DNA of 64,000 nt from Callipepla californica brunnescens (GCA_023055505.1 JALIRH010000005.1:1116001-1180000), one strand, 5' to 3'. Positions 1 to 14,776 are shown, counted from the stretch's first letter. The notes: generated by a model from the letters alone, not told the origin. Translations and numbers: made by a program.

Positions 1-2209
1 ATTTATGTTCACTCTCACGATGCTACGTGAAGCACAGTTTATAATTGCTATTGTACAATTTGTCAAAGTGAAAAAACAGAAAACAAAAACAAAACTCCTT
101 CTTTTTCTAGTTACTACTCCCAAAAGCCTAATCAGAAAGTCCTGTATCATTATATATTTTTATTCTTTTCACAGAATCGCAGAATCATAGCTGCACCACT
201 GCTACTATTACTTTTCTCTCACTCATTACAATCACAATTTCAAAATTCATCACTTTTTTGCCCTTGAAAAACTATAATCATTAGGTTGTTACATCACACA
301 CTGGTACTTTCTAATCACACAGAAAATCATAGATGGCAAATTTGTATCTAATTTGCTGAATTTATTAAGAATATGTAAATTGCCTAAGGTCTCTAAACTC
401 CAGTGACTATAGAAAGAGGGACAAAAATAAGAACTTTCTAGCCATTTTCCTTTTGGTGGTATCTTGTTATTCATCTTTCAGTCTCATGGTTTCTTCACTA
501 GATGCCTATACCTACATGTAGAATAAACAAAACAAAAAAAATTAAAATATTCCTGAACAATTCTAATACATTCTGTCTAACTTCTTTGGGCAATAAGGTT
601 ATGAAGGGCAATAACAAACTTAAAGAACACAGGATGTTTCATAAAAAGAGTGAAAACCTAGTATCTACAATATGGTCTATGCTTGGGTGACCTCTAGGGA
701 AACAACATGCACAGCAAGCATTTGCTTAGAAGGAAATAAGAGTTGTTTGGGGTAATCTGTTATCTGTTTTAACAGGTGGGCTATTGACCTCTAGGTTTCC
801 TCATAGAAAACAGTAGCATTTTCTTGTCTTCTCTTGGAGAATGGTGCCATTAGAAGCATATTTATCTAGATTTTCAGAAAGTATCATTAACTATAAGCAC
901 CTTTGAGGTTCTACTGCACGCTGTGAGGAATAAAGAAATGTGCAGATGTCACAACAGAAGAGTACCTTTTTTCACCATACTTCAAGAGGTGTATTTGAAA
1001 ATGCTAAGAATTTTGTGCAATTAATATTGTGTATATGAATGCAGCGTTCCTCAAATACACCTAGTAATTAGACTCAACAATAGCAGTATTGCTCACCAAC
1101 AGACACTAGGCAGATCGTTCATGAATTCTGTCACGTGATGAATGCAGTGAACTCAAAGAAATTACAATAGAAAGAAGTTCAATTTAAGGACCTACTGAAG
1201 AGCTGCAGAAACAATTGTTTGCAGCTTTCAATCTGTAACAACCAAAAGCATCTGGCACAAGTCACAGACCACTTCAGAAGCCTATACTCACAGAAATGTG
1301 CAGGAAACCTTCCTAGCAATTCAGTCTGGTCACTTTAAATTAGGACCACCTCTTATTTAGCTGTATGATTGCCAATTGTGGATGAGTTCAATCACATCTG
1401 ACGAGTTCAGGGGCCATATCTGAAAAAGATTTGACAACTAAAATCTATGTCCAAAAATGTAGTCAAAAATACCAAACTTGACTGAGCATCTAGACACTTT
1501 TATCCCACTTGAGCCTGTCTGGGACAAAGCAAGTAGATAGTGTTGTGCATTTCTGGGGATGCCTGATCTGGTTCCAATGAAAATGTAGTCATGCATTCTT
1601 TATGGTACAAACTGATCACTGCAGGAAATTTTAGTTAAGAATGTAATGTTGAAAGCATTTGCCCAGACAACAGGGAACGAGCTTCTTACCGCCTCAGTAC
1701 CTGTGTCACTGGATTTCAGAATCATTTTGCTTCCGACATTTTTTTTCTTTACTAGTATAACTCATCTTTTTTTGTTGTTATTGTATGAGAGGAAATTTTT
1801 TGTTGTTATTGTATGAGAGGAAAAGAAGTTAAGGAACCTCTTTGATGGTAATTTTGCATTACATTTTACTCAGATTGACCTCAAAATGCATAGATAGGCA
1901 AAGTCAGTCGTTTCCTTCCTCATGCACTTAGGATCCTTTTAGGCAAAGACTGTTTCTCAGAAATACCGGTAATCTTAGGGTTGCTTGATAATCAGATATA
2001 AATATTCAAATTCATAGTTAATGGAGAGTCACTACTGAATGCACAGGACCTCTGGGGAAAAAGTCTTAGGTCAAACTAATAATTTAGCTGTTTTATTTCT
2101 ATCAAATTATTTTATCAGAAGGCTGTTATTGAACACCACTATCACTTTAACAAATTGCCTGACTGTATGACCAGCACAGTATTGTTATTCTGTAGGCTGC
2201 CAGTATGAT
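1..2209. other. Intergenic, AT-rich
   Basis: No gene recognised. Contains the 28-bp tandem duplication and a possible 20-bp CR1-tail scrap at 171-190. Otherwise I see nothing. Confidence 0.7.
1768..1823. repeat. Two tandem copies of a 28-bp unit
   Basis: The 22-bp core GTTGTTATTGTATGAGAGGAAA occurs at 1774-1795 and 1802-1823, each preceded by six T, giving two identical 28-bp units. The lack of mismatches points to a recent local duplication. Confidence 0.95.
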
Positions 2210-2279
2210 AATCACAGAATCACAGAATTATAGGGGTTGGAAGGGACCTCTAGAGATCATTGAGTCCAACCCCCCTGAC
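2210..2279 (-). mobile_element. CR1 LINE 3' end, strongly 5' truncated
   Basis: The sequence begins with the tail AATCACAGAATCACAGAATT and continues TAGGGGTTGGAAGGGACCTC, AGAGATCATTGAGTCCAAC and CCCCCTGAC. This is the standard avian CR1 3' terminus seen on the complementary strand, so the element points left. Only 70 bp are present, a typical truncation for CR1. It is well preserved and is the clearest sign that the DNA is avian. Confidence 0.92.
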
Positions 2280-5268
2280 AAATAATGCTAAATGATAATG
2301 GTTTGTGTACTTACAAATCTTAAATTGAGTATGAAAAATGGTTGTCTTTTAATGGTAATACACAGAAAACTCCTTCTGGCAATTTTTCATGAACAAATTG
2401 TAAAATAGTCTTATTTTAAGTTTTATATGACACGAAGTACCTTTCTCCAACAAATAAAAGCCACTAGATTAATAACTATCCTATGAAATATTAACAGTGT
2501 AGCATCTGGAACTTTGCCCTGTATCACTATATAAATACTTTCTACATAAAGTTTAGCTCATCTCTGGTAAACAGCCTTGGCTTGAAGAGCACCTCTTTCT
2601 CCACTTCCCCTACCCAAGACTTAGCAGAGGGAACCTTTTCTCTGAGCATAACAAACTTGCCCTCACCTCACAGGATATGACTTTCAGCACTTTTAAAAGC
2701 TTTCTTGTACTCCTCAAGCATCTTCATATCCTTCTTGCATTGTGGAGCCCAGAGCTGTCTGAAATTTTCCAGGATTGTATTCACCAATACTGAATACAGT
2801 ACACAAAACTTTGTCTTTTAACCAGCTGCCTATGCAGTAAAATGCTATGCCCTCTTGACTGCCAGGGATTTTTACTGGTGCATTGTGCCTGCCTAAATTG
2901 CTTCTGCTAATTGTTGTGCATGTTGTTTTTCTATCTAACAACCAACATAAAAGTAATAATAACGGAAATTGGTATAGCTACAGAATTTAATGAAAGCAAC
3001 TACAAAGAATTGAGGTATCACAAGGAACTACCAGAGAATTTGGAGGACATGAACTCAGGAATAGCAGCTACAAGACATTAATGTGATGGAAATTGATGGT
3101 AAGTTTACCATCTTACTCAGATGAACATCAGCATCTAGTACATTGATCCCTCCAGCCCACAAATTCTGAAGCCAAGCTTCACTGAATTCCTGTATCACTA
3201 ACAGTTAAAATGTTTCTTTTGTAACTCCTAAGAAATGGTTCAACATTCACACTCAAATCTGTACAACAAAAGAATATTCCCACTGGCATTTTCAAAGTAT
3301 GTACACCTGAAAACCTTTGATGCATTTATTTTATTTATTTATTTTTGTTATTCCAAACATTGGCTGAGTTTAATTTCAAAATTCCTGTATTCTGTAGATA
3401 AGAATACTAATGAAAACCAATTTACAAGTTCTCTGCATGATATTAGTTTGTTCTCCTCATGTTACTACATACATGCATTCCTCACCCAGGTAGTGATTTA
3501 AATGTTTTAGTATTGTTATTTAAATCCCTTGTAGGCAGCCATTGTAGAACCAACTAGTTAAGCTTTAACTAGATTGCTTTGGAGAACCAAAAATTATTTC
3601 TTGGCACTGGTCTAATAATTCTTTACTCAGTTGCTTTATAAGACAACCAGTAAAATAATTTCCCTCCTTTCATGTGGTTTATAAGTGACTAAAACATAAT
3701 GCAGCAAAAGAAGCACATACAACAAAAGACAGAAAAATGCAAAAAACATAGGAGAATATAATCAAATGGTTGGCTACTCTTTTTTTTTTGTTGTTGTTTG
3801 TTTTGTTTTAATTTTTCACAAAATACAGATTTCATACTTAACTTGTTTTTCTACTTTTGTTTATTTTTTGGCTCTTGCTTAGGATTACAGGGAATGGGTT
3901 GTTTGGCAGAAGCTTTCTTCTGTTATAGGTTATCTCACAATTCTAGTAACGCTTGGTTCTTGGCTAACTGAAAACATGCTTCCCTACAGTTGAGACAAGC
4001 ATTATACAAGTTATCAAAAAAATCAACTCTGTGCTCTCCCGCTGTCTTGAAGATCTGTTTGGTATTATTCCCAGGAGCATAGAGTGATTTGTACCAAATT
4101 TTTTCACTTCAGTCCACCTCAGAGAGTAATAAATATTTTTCAACAAAGCATACATACTTAATGTTATCACTTTTTAGTCTCCTATGTAAACAACAGTTGA
4201 TTTGTTCAAGCATTACTTTGTACAGACTGTGCAGTCACATTAAACATCTTTCCTCTCACAAATTATGTAACTCACATCTGGTTTCTTAACCTTGGGATCT
4301 CTGCCATGTACGGCTATATCTATCATTGTTTTTTTGGCAGAAACCTTTCCTTCTACCAGCTTTCAAACTTCAATGCATACTTTTTGCATATTGTGACAAA
4401 TGTGCACTTTAATTCCTTCTATGTGCCAAGGTCAGAGACAGTTAACTGTTTCTCCAGCTTTGACAACTCTTTAAAGACTTAGTAATACAACTCACTACCA
4501 GTAACATTTTTTCTTCTTCACATGGTATCCAAGAGAAAGACTTGGAAAGAAATATTTTTTTCATGTTAGGAATATTATTTAATATAGCAATTTGTATATG
4601 TACGAGTTGTAACTCAAGAGATATGTTTCAGTTCCTGAAATCACTTGAAGCAAATATTTTCTGTGTGAATCTCTTAAGGGCTAAATAAGTATAGTGCATT
4701 TTAGACTTTTACTTAGCTGGTCCCAAAACAATGGATCAGCTTCACAACCACTCTGTATAATTTATAATGAAAGAGTGGGAGAGAATTTATCCTTCTCTGA
4801 ACTGAATGCAAAGCACTGTTATTCTGATTATGCTGACCTTTGTGAAATTGTAAATGGCTGTATAAAGCACTTAGTTCTGTTGTAAATTGTCACCATTTAG
4901 TAGTTATCTTTTTTCACTAGAAGTATATCATAATCTATATTTATCCAAATTTTTAACTCTAGTTCTTTTTCAGTTAAGTGCTAAGTTAGCCTGAAACTCA
5001 TGGCTCTCATGAGACTATATTAAACTTCCACTCATTTTTCTATATCAGAATCTTGATAACAGTGAACATGTTACACAGTTAACCATGAAAACTGATACAT
5101 ACATTATAATATAGGAGGTGACTTTCAGTCAAAAGCTTCAGATCAATGACAGTTATCAAAATATGCTGACACTTTTCTGAGCGTGAAGCAAGTCAGTTGT
5201 GTGTGCCTGTTAGCAATAAAATTTTGTTCTGATAATTCTAATATGAAATGTAGCCTTTCCACAGTTAA

Positions 5269-5292
5269 ATATATATACATATGTATATATAT
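5269..5292. repeat. 24-bp perfect AT palindrome
   Basis: A perfect inverted repeat centred on CATATG between 5280 and 5281, made of alternating A and T apart from one C:G pair on each side. Most likely a simple (AT)n tract. Confidence 0.9.
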
Positions 5293-6701
5293 ATCCAGTG
5301 GAAATATTACAGAAATCTCAGAGTTAACATAACAAGTTACTTAAAAGAAAAAAAAAAAAAACCTTCCTTTTGAACAATCCAGCAAAATACAATGATTCAG
5401 TTGCACTGATTTGACAGGTTGTAATATTCCATGCCTTCCTGCAACCGCCTTATTTTCTAAGAACAGTCTGTCACATTATCAAGGCTCAATACAGACAGAA
5501 TAAAGAAACTGCAGCTCATTCAGGAGCTGAGGTAAATAAAAAAGTGGAAATAATACATTTTACCATCTCTACTTTTCTAAATTCTCATACCATCTTCATT
5601 AATCCCAGTTGCTGAAGGATGGAGACTGTCTAACAGTGAAACTCCAATCCAGATTCACATACAAGTTATTTGAAGACAGGGGGTACTGAGAAAGGGTGTA
5701 TATGGGGGTAGGGATATGAAAAGAAACTAGCAGAAAGAAAATGGCAAGAAAAAAAAATAAAACAATAGGATTTAGAAATTTGCTCCATACCGAATAATCT
5801 GAAGCTTCTATTTCTGCAGGAATACCTCATTGCACAAAAACAAAACCAATACGCTCAACTGTTGTACTGTGAGAGCCAAACACAAAGCTAGTAGTACAAC
5901 CTGAAAACTGCCATAGGTGCAGTAACAGCAACTGGTTACTTAAAATTATCAGTGGTAGGAGTACCAAACATAATTCAGGACTTACACTGCTCCCAACATA
6001 TAACTACAAATCTGTAGATCTTCAGTGTCCGAATGCTAATCATAGATTACTTTGGCCTCTCCCAGATGATGAAACAGCATTTTACAAAATGAAAGTGGTT
6101 TCTGCGTCCACAGCAAAGTGTAGTAGAACTTCTAACATGTATTCCATTTGTAGTTTGTGGAAGTGTTTGTAACTAACATTATTAGCTTACGAAATATTTA
6201 TGAGTTGTGCATCTCAACGGGAAATTACTACTCAAAACATTCATATGGAATAGTGGACGATATATTGGTACATAGGGACTTCCTGTCACAATTTCAGGAC
6301 CTGTGGAGTCACATGCACCAAACAAAGTACATCTTTCCTTCAGGCTCTGAAAATCTCTTCATACAAGTATAACTATTCCTATATTAAGGGTTTTTCTACC
6401 TCAAAGCAATTCATTCCATCAATCCAGTTAGGAGATCTTCTGGGAGTGTTAAAACTAAGTTGCATAACTCAAACAGCCTGTGGAGTATAACATACATCTC
6501 CCATTCACACAGTTAAGAAAACATTATTTAGACGTCAGTATCCAGGTCTGCCTCAATGATGAATTTCAACCAGAGGCTAAGGAGATAGTATATATTTCTG
6601 ACACTCATCTGCTATAGCTCCAGACCCTTGCATTAAAAAAATAAAACAAAAACTTTTCTAAAACACTCTACTTGCTCGAACTTGAGAGATTTGTGTAACA
6701 G

Positions 6702-6714
6702 TGCCCCCTGGAGA
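6702..6714 (-). promoter_or_regulatory. CTCF-like motif
   Basis: The minus strand reads TCTCCAGGGGGCA, 11 of 13 matches to CCASYAGRKGGCR including the whole AGGGGGC core. It is the best such match I noticed in the intergenic part. Confidence 0.35.
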
Positions 6715-7679
6715 AACTTCTTGTAATATTTCTACTTTGAAATAAATTTTATCTCTACTATTTTTGTATTACTGTATTCTTCTTGATAACAAAATATAGT
6801 TCTTCTAATATTAATAAAATGTTACGCATTTAAAGACAAAATCCAAATACTTTAATGAACATGAAAATCTAGAATATACTTTTTTTTTCCTTAATATTAT
6901 CAATAAGATATTCAGGATGGATCAGCAATAGGCCTGTGTTCCAAACACACAGTCACTCCCACATCAAAGGTCATATCAGAAATAAATTTTAAAGTTACCC
7001 ATATTTTTATTTAGTACTATTTCACCTAGAATAAAAACTTAGTACCTTGTTTAAAAGCCCACAACAAAACAAAAGAATGAATAGTCCAATTGAAGGAAAC
7101 ACTATTATACAGAATAGCGTCTGTAAGAAATAAGTAGAATTTTGGCAGGATACAAAACACAGTGGCTATAATTCTGCATATAACAGTTGAGGTCACATTA
7201 ACTGCTTAGAGGAGAATTATGCATTGCAGTGGGAATTGCTTTAATTCGATTCACTACCTTAAAAGATTACTGCCCAGTTCTTAGTGAAAGTGACTCCACT
7301 GGAAATCATAGCTAAGGGACTGATATTTCACCAGTGCTTGGAATCCAGTACCTCTTTCGTGGTCACTTGCATTGCTCAAAGAATTTCCTGGGGCAGAAAG
7401 AGTCAGCTTATTCACACACTTCAAAGTTATTCTCTAAGTAATCGTGCCTTCAGTGTCACTCTTAAATATTTTGAAATATTCCTTTTTCCGTACAAGTGGG
7501 AAACCTATAGATGATTTTCCTGTCTCACCTTACAAACTAAAGGAAAACTGAAAAGACACAATTACCAATGATAAAAACATTTTAGCAAAGCTATTACATA
7601 ATGAACAAACCCACATGCAGATAAGACCTAGTTTAGTCTGATGATACAGCCAGATTCTAGTGCACTTTGGTTCCTGTGA

Positions 7680-8345
7680 TCAAGCAGTGAAAACTGGTGC
7701 AGCCACTGCTCCATACAACAGTTCACAGAGGGATTGCGTTCCCCTCCCAGTGGTTTCTTCATTATATGTTTTTCCTAAATATGCTATGATCTGAGAGGAG
7801 AGGAAAGAAGAGGCAATAACCAGTGACAAAACATTAAAAAATGAAAATGAACTCACAGATGCAAAGTTACCTGGCACTCTGCTTTCTGCAGTCCTCCCCT
7901 TTGGTATTAAGTAAGTACCTATAATAACACAAAAGACCAAAAGTCTAAAGCTTCCCCCACTGACTGTTTGCTTAACTGACACCCCGTCTGAACCCCGCTG
8001 CAAAGATGAGAACCTGAGCCAAGAACTTCGAGATCTTGAGGCTTTCAGTTCAGTCTAGGCAGCTGACAGCGGAATGCTCTGAAGCTGCTAACATTGTATC
8101 ACCTCTTTCCGGCAACATCAGCTATAAGGCTTGCTGACTGCATAGCTCTAAAACGGTGGATGGACTGCAGGGATACATTAAGTATTCAGGCATTGTCACA
8201 TTGTCTTCCTGAAGCCTTCGGAATTACAACAAAAGTAAGGCCTCCCCGTCTGACGCAGAACACATGGCCTGCACGGTTGATATGGGAAAACCGGTGGGGC
8301 CTTCCCATGGACCATAATCCCTGTATAAAAACCATGTTTAGTTAT
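7680..8345. other. CpG-richer patch of unknown origin
   Basis: Between 7981 and 8300 there are about 11 CpGs in 320 bp, against almost none in the surrounding tens of kilobases. The decamer CCCCGTCTGA occurs at 7982-7991 and again at 8244-8253. A 107-codon minus-strand frame (7680-8003) and a 95-codon plus-strand frame (8094-8381) cover the patch but neither resembles a known domain. Possible explanations are a young LTR or other repeat I do not recognise, a distal promoter, or an exon of a non-coding RNA. Confidence 0.35.
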
Positions 8346-11300
8346 ACAGATCTCATTTTTGATTATGCATTTTTATCCTAAAACACTTTTATTAGATGCT
8401 TGACCACTGCGTTAAAGACTAGAAGTCTGCTGCAGACATTGTTCTACAACACAATAATAGTTTTACTTCCTTCCTTATTTTTACATATTGCCTTCCAGCA
8501 ATAGTATGCATTCACAGTATTAAAACTGCTCTTCACTTTCGTGAACTATACCTGAGATTCACACACTCAAAAAAACCCATATAATATGGGTTTACATATA
8601 TAACATACTCTTAAGAAGCAAACAGAAACGAAGCAGAAAAGTGATATTTTCATCAAAATATAAATGATTCTTTAGGAAATAAAGGGATTTTTTATTATAT
8701 TTTATAGTGATAGAATATATGTCACTTGCAAGTGGCAGCACATTGGCCGTCATGTGAAAGATATGGGTTCCATTCTTCTCAATGCAAAGGAAATACCTCC
8801 TTTAGTTCTTTATTGTATCAGTATTTATGATGAGTATTAAAAGAAAAAAAAAATTCTTCAGAACTGCTAAATAAGCTGATATGGAAGCTTGCACTACTAG
8901 GCAGAAGCAATTCAGGAAAAATAAAGGGAAATAAACTTCCAAGTTATTTTTGTACCAGTGTTATACTGTTCGCTTTGTTAAATATTTGAATCTTAATAAA
9001 CTAAATAATCACATGAAATCTGGTGTAATTAGACAGTGACCTTCTATGGGAAGCTAATGATATTCTGGAAGATCTCCATCAATAAGATAAAGCACATGTT
9101 TCTTTCCCATTGAATTAATTCACATGGCCCCCACTGAATTTCCATGTGATCACATCACATTTCAGTTTGGACTGAAACAAAGTTCTTTATATGATATTAT
9201 TACTTCTAAAAATCTTTAGATGTGTGTAGAAAAAGACCCAGGCAGATATCTGGAACACTTTTCAAAAAACAATTGCACTGTTTCCTGCATTGTGTCAGAA
9301 TAGTCTTTGCCACCTATTATTTTCCATGTTCCTTGAAAACTCAAGCATTTACAAATAGAATTTCCACATCAAAAGCTAGGGTTATCCACAGTGTTTTGTT
9401 CTGTTGTGAAAGACTCTGCAATTACACATCAGTCCAGTAGATCTTTGGATCAAACTTTTAAAGACATCTTCTATTGTAACTCAATATTGTTTGTTTCCTT
9501 GACAATGTATCTCAAATACACATCATAACACAAATTTCTCCAGTCTTGGCATCATTAACAGATTTCTCTTTTTAAAAAAAGAAATCTACAGAACATTTTG
9601 TTAATTCTTTCCATGTTGGCATCAAAACAGCTAACGGGAAAAAGAAAAGACAGCAGAAAGAACTTTTTATTCCTTTGCTGTTTGGGGAAAGGAAAAATAC
9701 AGGAATATTTACAGGTATATATTTCCTATATACCTGTTATAAAGTGTCCTATATTCTTTTTGTATCCATATAGAGCTGGGACTTTGCTCCTCTGAACCTC
9801 CTAGCATGGTACTGGAATTTTCACACTACAGATACTTCTTCCTGTATTTAAGTGGTGTTACTCTCAGGAAGAGAGAGTACATGCATTTAAATTTTATTCC
9901 ATCTGACCTAAAGGCAACTGAATAAAGCCTGAGTACTCCAACAAGCCTTCAAAGTACCTTTTACATCAAGTGAAACTTGTGACTGAATGTACAGCACTAT
10001 ATGTCATATTTTCGCACATGCACAGGCATACTAAAGTACATTTATTCAGCCAGACTTATACATGGCCTAGCCAGTTCAGAATTTTATTTTAATTAGAAAA
10101 TGAAATAATTGATCAAGAATCCTTGTGGGGAGGGGCAACAACAGTCTTATAAGCATAAGAAACTCCTAGAAAGGCCAAACAAAACTGCCATGCTTTGATT
10201 GGTTTGGTTTTATCCTAGCATTACTAGTAGTCATTACTTTCATGGCTAACAGGGAAAAAAACTTCCTGCTTTCAATGAAAAGCTTGTTGTCATTTCCAAA
10301 CTCTTGGCTTGAGGCAGATAGTACGGGACCAAATCTACTGCATGCTGTAGCTATTGTTGAGAAGGATAATTCCCAATAACAGCAACCCTTGACAACATTT
10401 ACTTGGAGTAATCTACACAAAGTAAAAATACAGCCAAAAAAAAAAAAAAAAAAGACATACTCTAGGCTTCCCTTACATTCCCTGAATTTTTATAACAATC
10501 TGCATTTGTTGCCATTTGTTTTTCAATTAATTTTCAATATTTTTCCTGCCACACTTACCATATATGTGTGTGTATGAGCACATGCCTACATATGTCTACA
10601 TATATATACACAAGGTACAATACTACCTTGTTCAACAGATCTAACAAATTTAAAGTTACATGAAGTCTAGGTGGAACATGTGACATAAGTATTCTCCCTC
10701 AAGTTTTGAAGACTTACATTATGTACATAAAGGAGACTTCTGGATATAACAGTGCTAATTCATCCACACCATTCAGTGCTGGTGACATCATCCTGGTGAC
10801 ACTCAATGCAGCTAAGTCAGTACGAAGCACGTATCAGGAAAGGTACAAGGACTAGACTGGCATGATTTGGATACCGGTGCATCTCACAGTTCTCAAAGAT
10901 CTTGAATTTTACGTAGGATTAGTACAACATATAGCAGATAGGTAGGAATCTGGTAGATAAAACTGGGCTCCTCACTGAAACCTACACTGCCTCACCACGT
11001 ATGCTCTGTGTAGTATTTTACAAGTTCAAAGATTCCTGGAATGCTATGAACTAAATGCAGTGAACATATAAGTAGCCCAAACAACTACAAATAGCATTCA
11101 GAAGAAAAGCTTAGGTATCTTACTCCTTTTTAAAATATAAAAGAGGAGGTAACATGTTTTCTTTATTCTCTCTGAGAATGTCTAGGTTTCATGTAACAAA
11201 TTGCTCAAATAAATTCAAGCAGTTAAATTTTCATATTCGAGACAGATGTTTTTTATACCCAAGAAATGACTCTGAAGACTATGAGGTAATGACAACAATA

Positions 11301-14043
11301 ACTAACACCTTTTATCTCTACAAGGATCATAATCACATTTACTTGTTCTGGATAGCTTGCTTTTCAGTAGAGGAAAGAGAATTCTGAACTCAGAAGTGCT
11401 TCTAAACTCCTGGAAAATTACACGTGAATGCTTTTTCCTCTATACATCACCAAGACATGAATATATTTCTTCTATATCCACATTAGATCATGCGAATTCT
11501 AAAGACATCACAGGTTGTTCCAGACAGGCACCTGGTACAGTAAACAAAGAAGGTGAAGCACTCATCCCTAGCACACTAGGCACAGCTGGCAAGAGCTCCC
11601 CTGGATCAATTGAGAGTGCCTGGCTGCATTAAGGTTGTCAACAGCCTGTCCAAAAAGGCCAAACTTAGAAATGGTCTGAAATAAAAGCATGTGTTTAATA
11701 GTTTTTCCAGGGCATGATCGTTTTCAGACAGGAAAACGTTCAATTTACTGGCAACTATTATTTCCTCATTCATATGCACAAATCAGAACACAAAAATGAA
11801 AAATAATCCACTTTAAAAACCATTACTACTTAGAATTAGATTATCATTGCTGTTTATTTTCAATTTCTAGTTAATTTTCATTACAGTCATACAAATCTAT
11901 CGAAAGCAGATAGAAAAGGGAACAGGTATAGCTTCAGATTATAACAAAAATACTTGGTTAGCAAAGACTATTTGAAAGTAATAATTGCAAAGAAATGGGT
12001 AGGCTACTTGGATAACCTGGATTTCAAACAGAACCTCTGAGTATGCACTAGCCGCATGCTTAACAATGCCCATGGATTTGCCTTACTGCAAAGAGCACTT
12101 AAAGTAATGAAAGTAAAATCTGTAAATAGGAAAACAAAGCTTCTTTCTTGTATCCTTTAACAGAAATGAGGACTCCTGGGCTAGTGTTAAAAACAGTAAT
12201 CTTTGGTACCTTCCAACCTGCACATAATCACACCTAATAAGGGTTAGAATTGACACCTAATACATCTGAAGGGCCCATGTTTAAGGTCTTTTGCATCTTG
12301 AATTTCAACCTGACATTCATGGCAATAGACTCTGACTTTGCCTTCTTATACTTCCATATTTGCACAATTTGGACACATGAGTGTAGAAAAGCTATGGCTT
12401 TTGTGGCAAAAGGTTGCTATGCAATTTGCCTTCCCCAGGCACTTGTTAGAGCTAGCCCCAGGCTGTTATAACCTGGAATGAGGAATCAGAGTCCTAACTA
12501 CATCCTGGATAACGTCTTAAACTGCTGCAAACACAAGAAAGATCTGGTCTTACAGACTTCAGTGTAAAGGGTAACCAGACATCGTTGCAGCTGATGAATA
12601 AAAACTGTAGAAGAACGAGACAGAAACATTATTGGAGAGCATTCACAAAGAGTTAAACAATCTTGTGTGGCATTGTCAGCACAGTAAAGAGAAAGAATTG
12701 CCTAAAACACAAGGAATAGCTACAGATAATGATAAACAGGAACAACAAAAAAAAAAGTTTAAAGAGAGCTAGTTCATAGGCATTTTTTCTAACTGAATTA
12801 AGCTGCTTAAAATACAATGCCAGCAGTCTTGCAGGGAACAGGATGAGTGCATTTGTTGTTAGGGATTTGGTTTAAATATATAAGCCAGGCAACCCACACT
12901 TGCTGCAATCTCAAAACAAATGAAAGCAGGCAGCCAAATCTATCACTCACATTTGCTCTAACTCTGAAACAAATGACATGTTTCATTAGCCTATTTTGCT
13001 ACAAGAAAATAAACCAAAACGTTGGATTTAAAAAAAAAAAACTAATTAAAAATCATTGGAGCATATATGAAAAACTGAAACATGGCATGTGTCACAAAAA
13101 TGTTTAAAGTGTTATGTAGCTTGCTCACGCAACAGGAATAGACTCGCCTGTCATTGCTGTGCAGTTGAACATTTGCTATTCAGCAACACCCTCCACTCTT
13201 GTCTACCCACTGCCACGCACTGAAGTAATGACATTCCCAGTCATCACATTTTTATGTTGATTAACTGTCAATAAAAGCCAGTATATCCAAGGATAACATT
13301 CAAGACACAAGCCTTGTACCATCATCAGCATGACTCAGAACCAAATTTCTTATTTTTAAGAATGAATCATTTATTTCTAAAAAATAAAAAATCAATTCCA
13401 CTAACAAGAAGTTTGGTATTTCCATCATTTTTAGCAGCTGCTTTGAAAAACACTGTAGAGGTCCACTGGAATACCAAGCACGTAGAGTAAAAGTTCGTTT
13501 GATATGCTACATGGAAATTCTTAAATTTTACCTCAGTTCCTAAGCCAATTAAAACACCACTTTTAAGAGGAGACAAATAGATTTTACAAAGACATATCTG
13601 ACCATGATGTATTTTATGCTCTGTCAAAAGAAAAAAAAAAACCCACTAAGTGTGACTTTGTACGTTCTCTATCTAGAGAAGTCACTGATTACATTTTCTT
13701 TAACACATCATTCTAAGGTAAAGACAAGGTCAATTCCATATTCTGAAGAAAGCATCTGGAATTCTCCCAACCTTTTTTAGTGCTTTGTACTTCTTAAATG
13801 ACCTACAGCTACTGACAACAGAATTCTCACTATCGACCATTTTTCTTTCTATCCAGAATCAACACTAAAAATTCAAGGGAAGAAATCTGATGAGTAAATT
13901 TAGGGTACTATCATCACCATGGGTAGTGAGGTCCCTGTGCTCTACCTACTAGCTATCATAAAGAAGGCAGCCTGAACCCATGGTTACTTGTGAGGCCGAA
14001 AACAACAGCAGGGAGCTCAACTGCAATGTGCAGATACAATTGG

Positions 14044-14068
14044 AAAAAAAAAAAAAAAAAAAAAAAAA
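14044..14068. repeat. Poly(A) run of 25
   Basis: Uninterrupted run of 25 A. No flanking target-site duplication or gene copy was noticed, so it is treated as a homopolymer rather than a retroposed tail. Confidence 0.95.
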
Positions 14069-14776
14069 GACTTAGAACTAGACTTCCTTTAACCAGTGCT
14101 TCCTCACAGTCAAACCTGCAGCAAAGTGTCATTGTCAACAGACAACGATTTCTGCAATTTCCACTCTGTGTTGTGAAATCTTCCTAGGGCTCCATGACCT
14201 CCACTTTGCCACAGCGTCCAGAGCCCTTTAGGGGACCACTGATCACAGGACATTTCCTTTATTCCCAGCACATGCTGCCCTCCAGCCCGTGTTTTTGCTT
14301 TAGCCGTGAACTTTCACTCCTCTTCTGAGAGGAAAACAAGCAGAAAGGTTGTGGGACTTCTGCTGTACTGCATATCTGACTACTGGGCAGTGGAGATGGT
14401 GGAGGAGATTGTTGAATGCAAAAGAATGCGAGGCATAGCATACTAATTCTCTTAGGTTACACACAATCTAACTAGAAGTTATACAGCTCTTAGTCTACAG
14501 GTGGAAAGTAGAGTATATGTATGATTTCACAAAAACGGTTATGTTTATCCTCACTTTAAAGATGAACAAAATACCAAACTTCCCTGGGACCACAGAACAG
14601 TTTAAATAAGAGTCAGAACAGAAGTCAGACCTTGACTGCCAAACCTATGTCCTGGAAAGTCCTCCAGTTCCTGGATCAGACAATTTTGATGAGATATTGA
14701 GTAAGTGATCTTATTTGTTTTTCAGGTTAACTAAATATTTTGAGATAATGGTATTTCTGTATTGCCCTACACAGAC

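Larger units (their letters stand above)
2280..7679. other. Intergenic, AT-rich
   Basis: No gene recognised. Open frames here are under 90 codons, AT-driven and lack domain features. Contains the AT palindrome at 5269 and the CTCF-like motif at 6702. Confidence 0.7.

Noticed and set aside
171..190. Possible CR1 3' tail (ACAGAATCGCAGAATCATAG)
   Set aside because: The tail motif is present but no CR1 body follows it. Twenty bases are too few to call an element.
12205..12235. CTTCCAACCTGCACATAATC resembling a CR1 3' end
   Set aside because: Only a short word matches; the flanking sequence does not continue as CR1.
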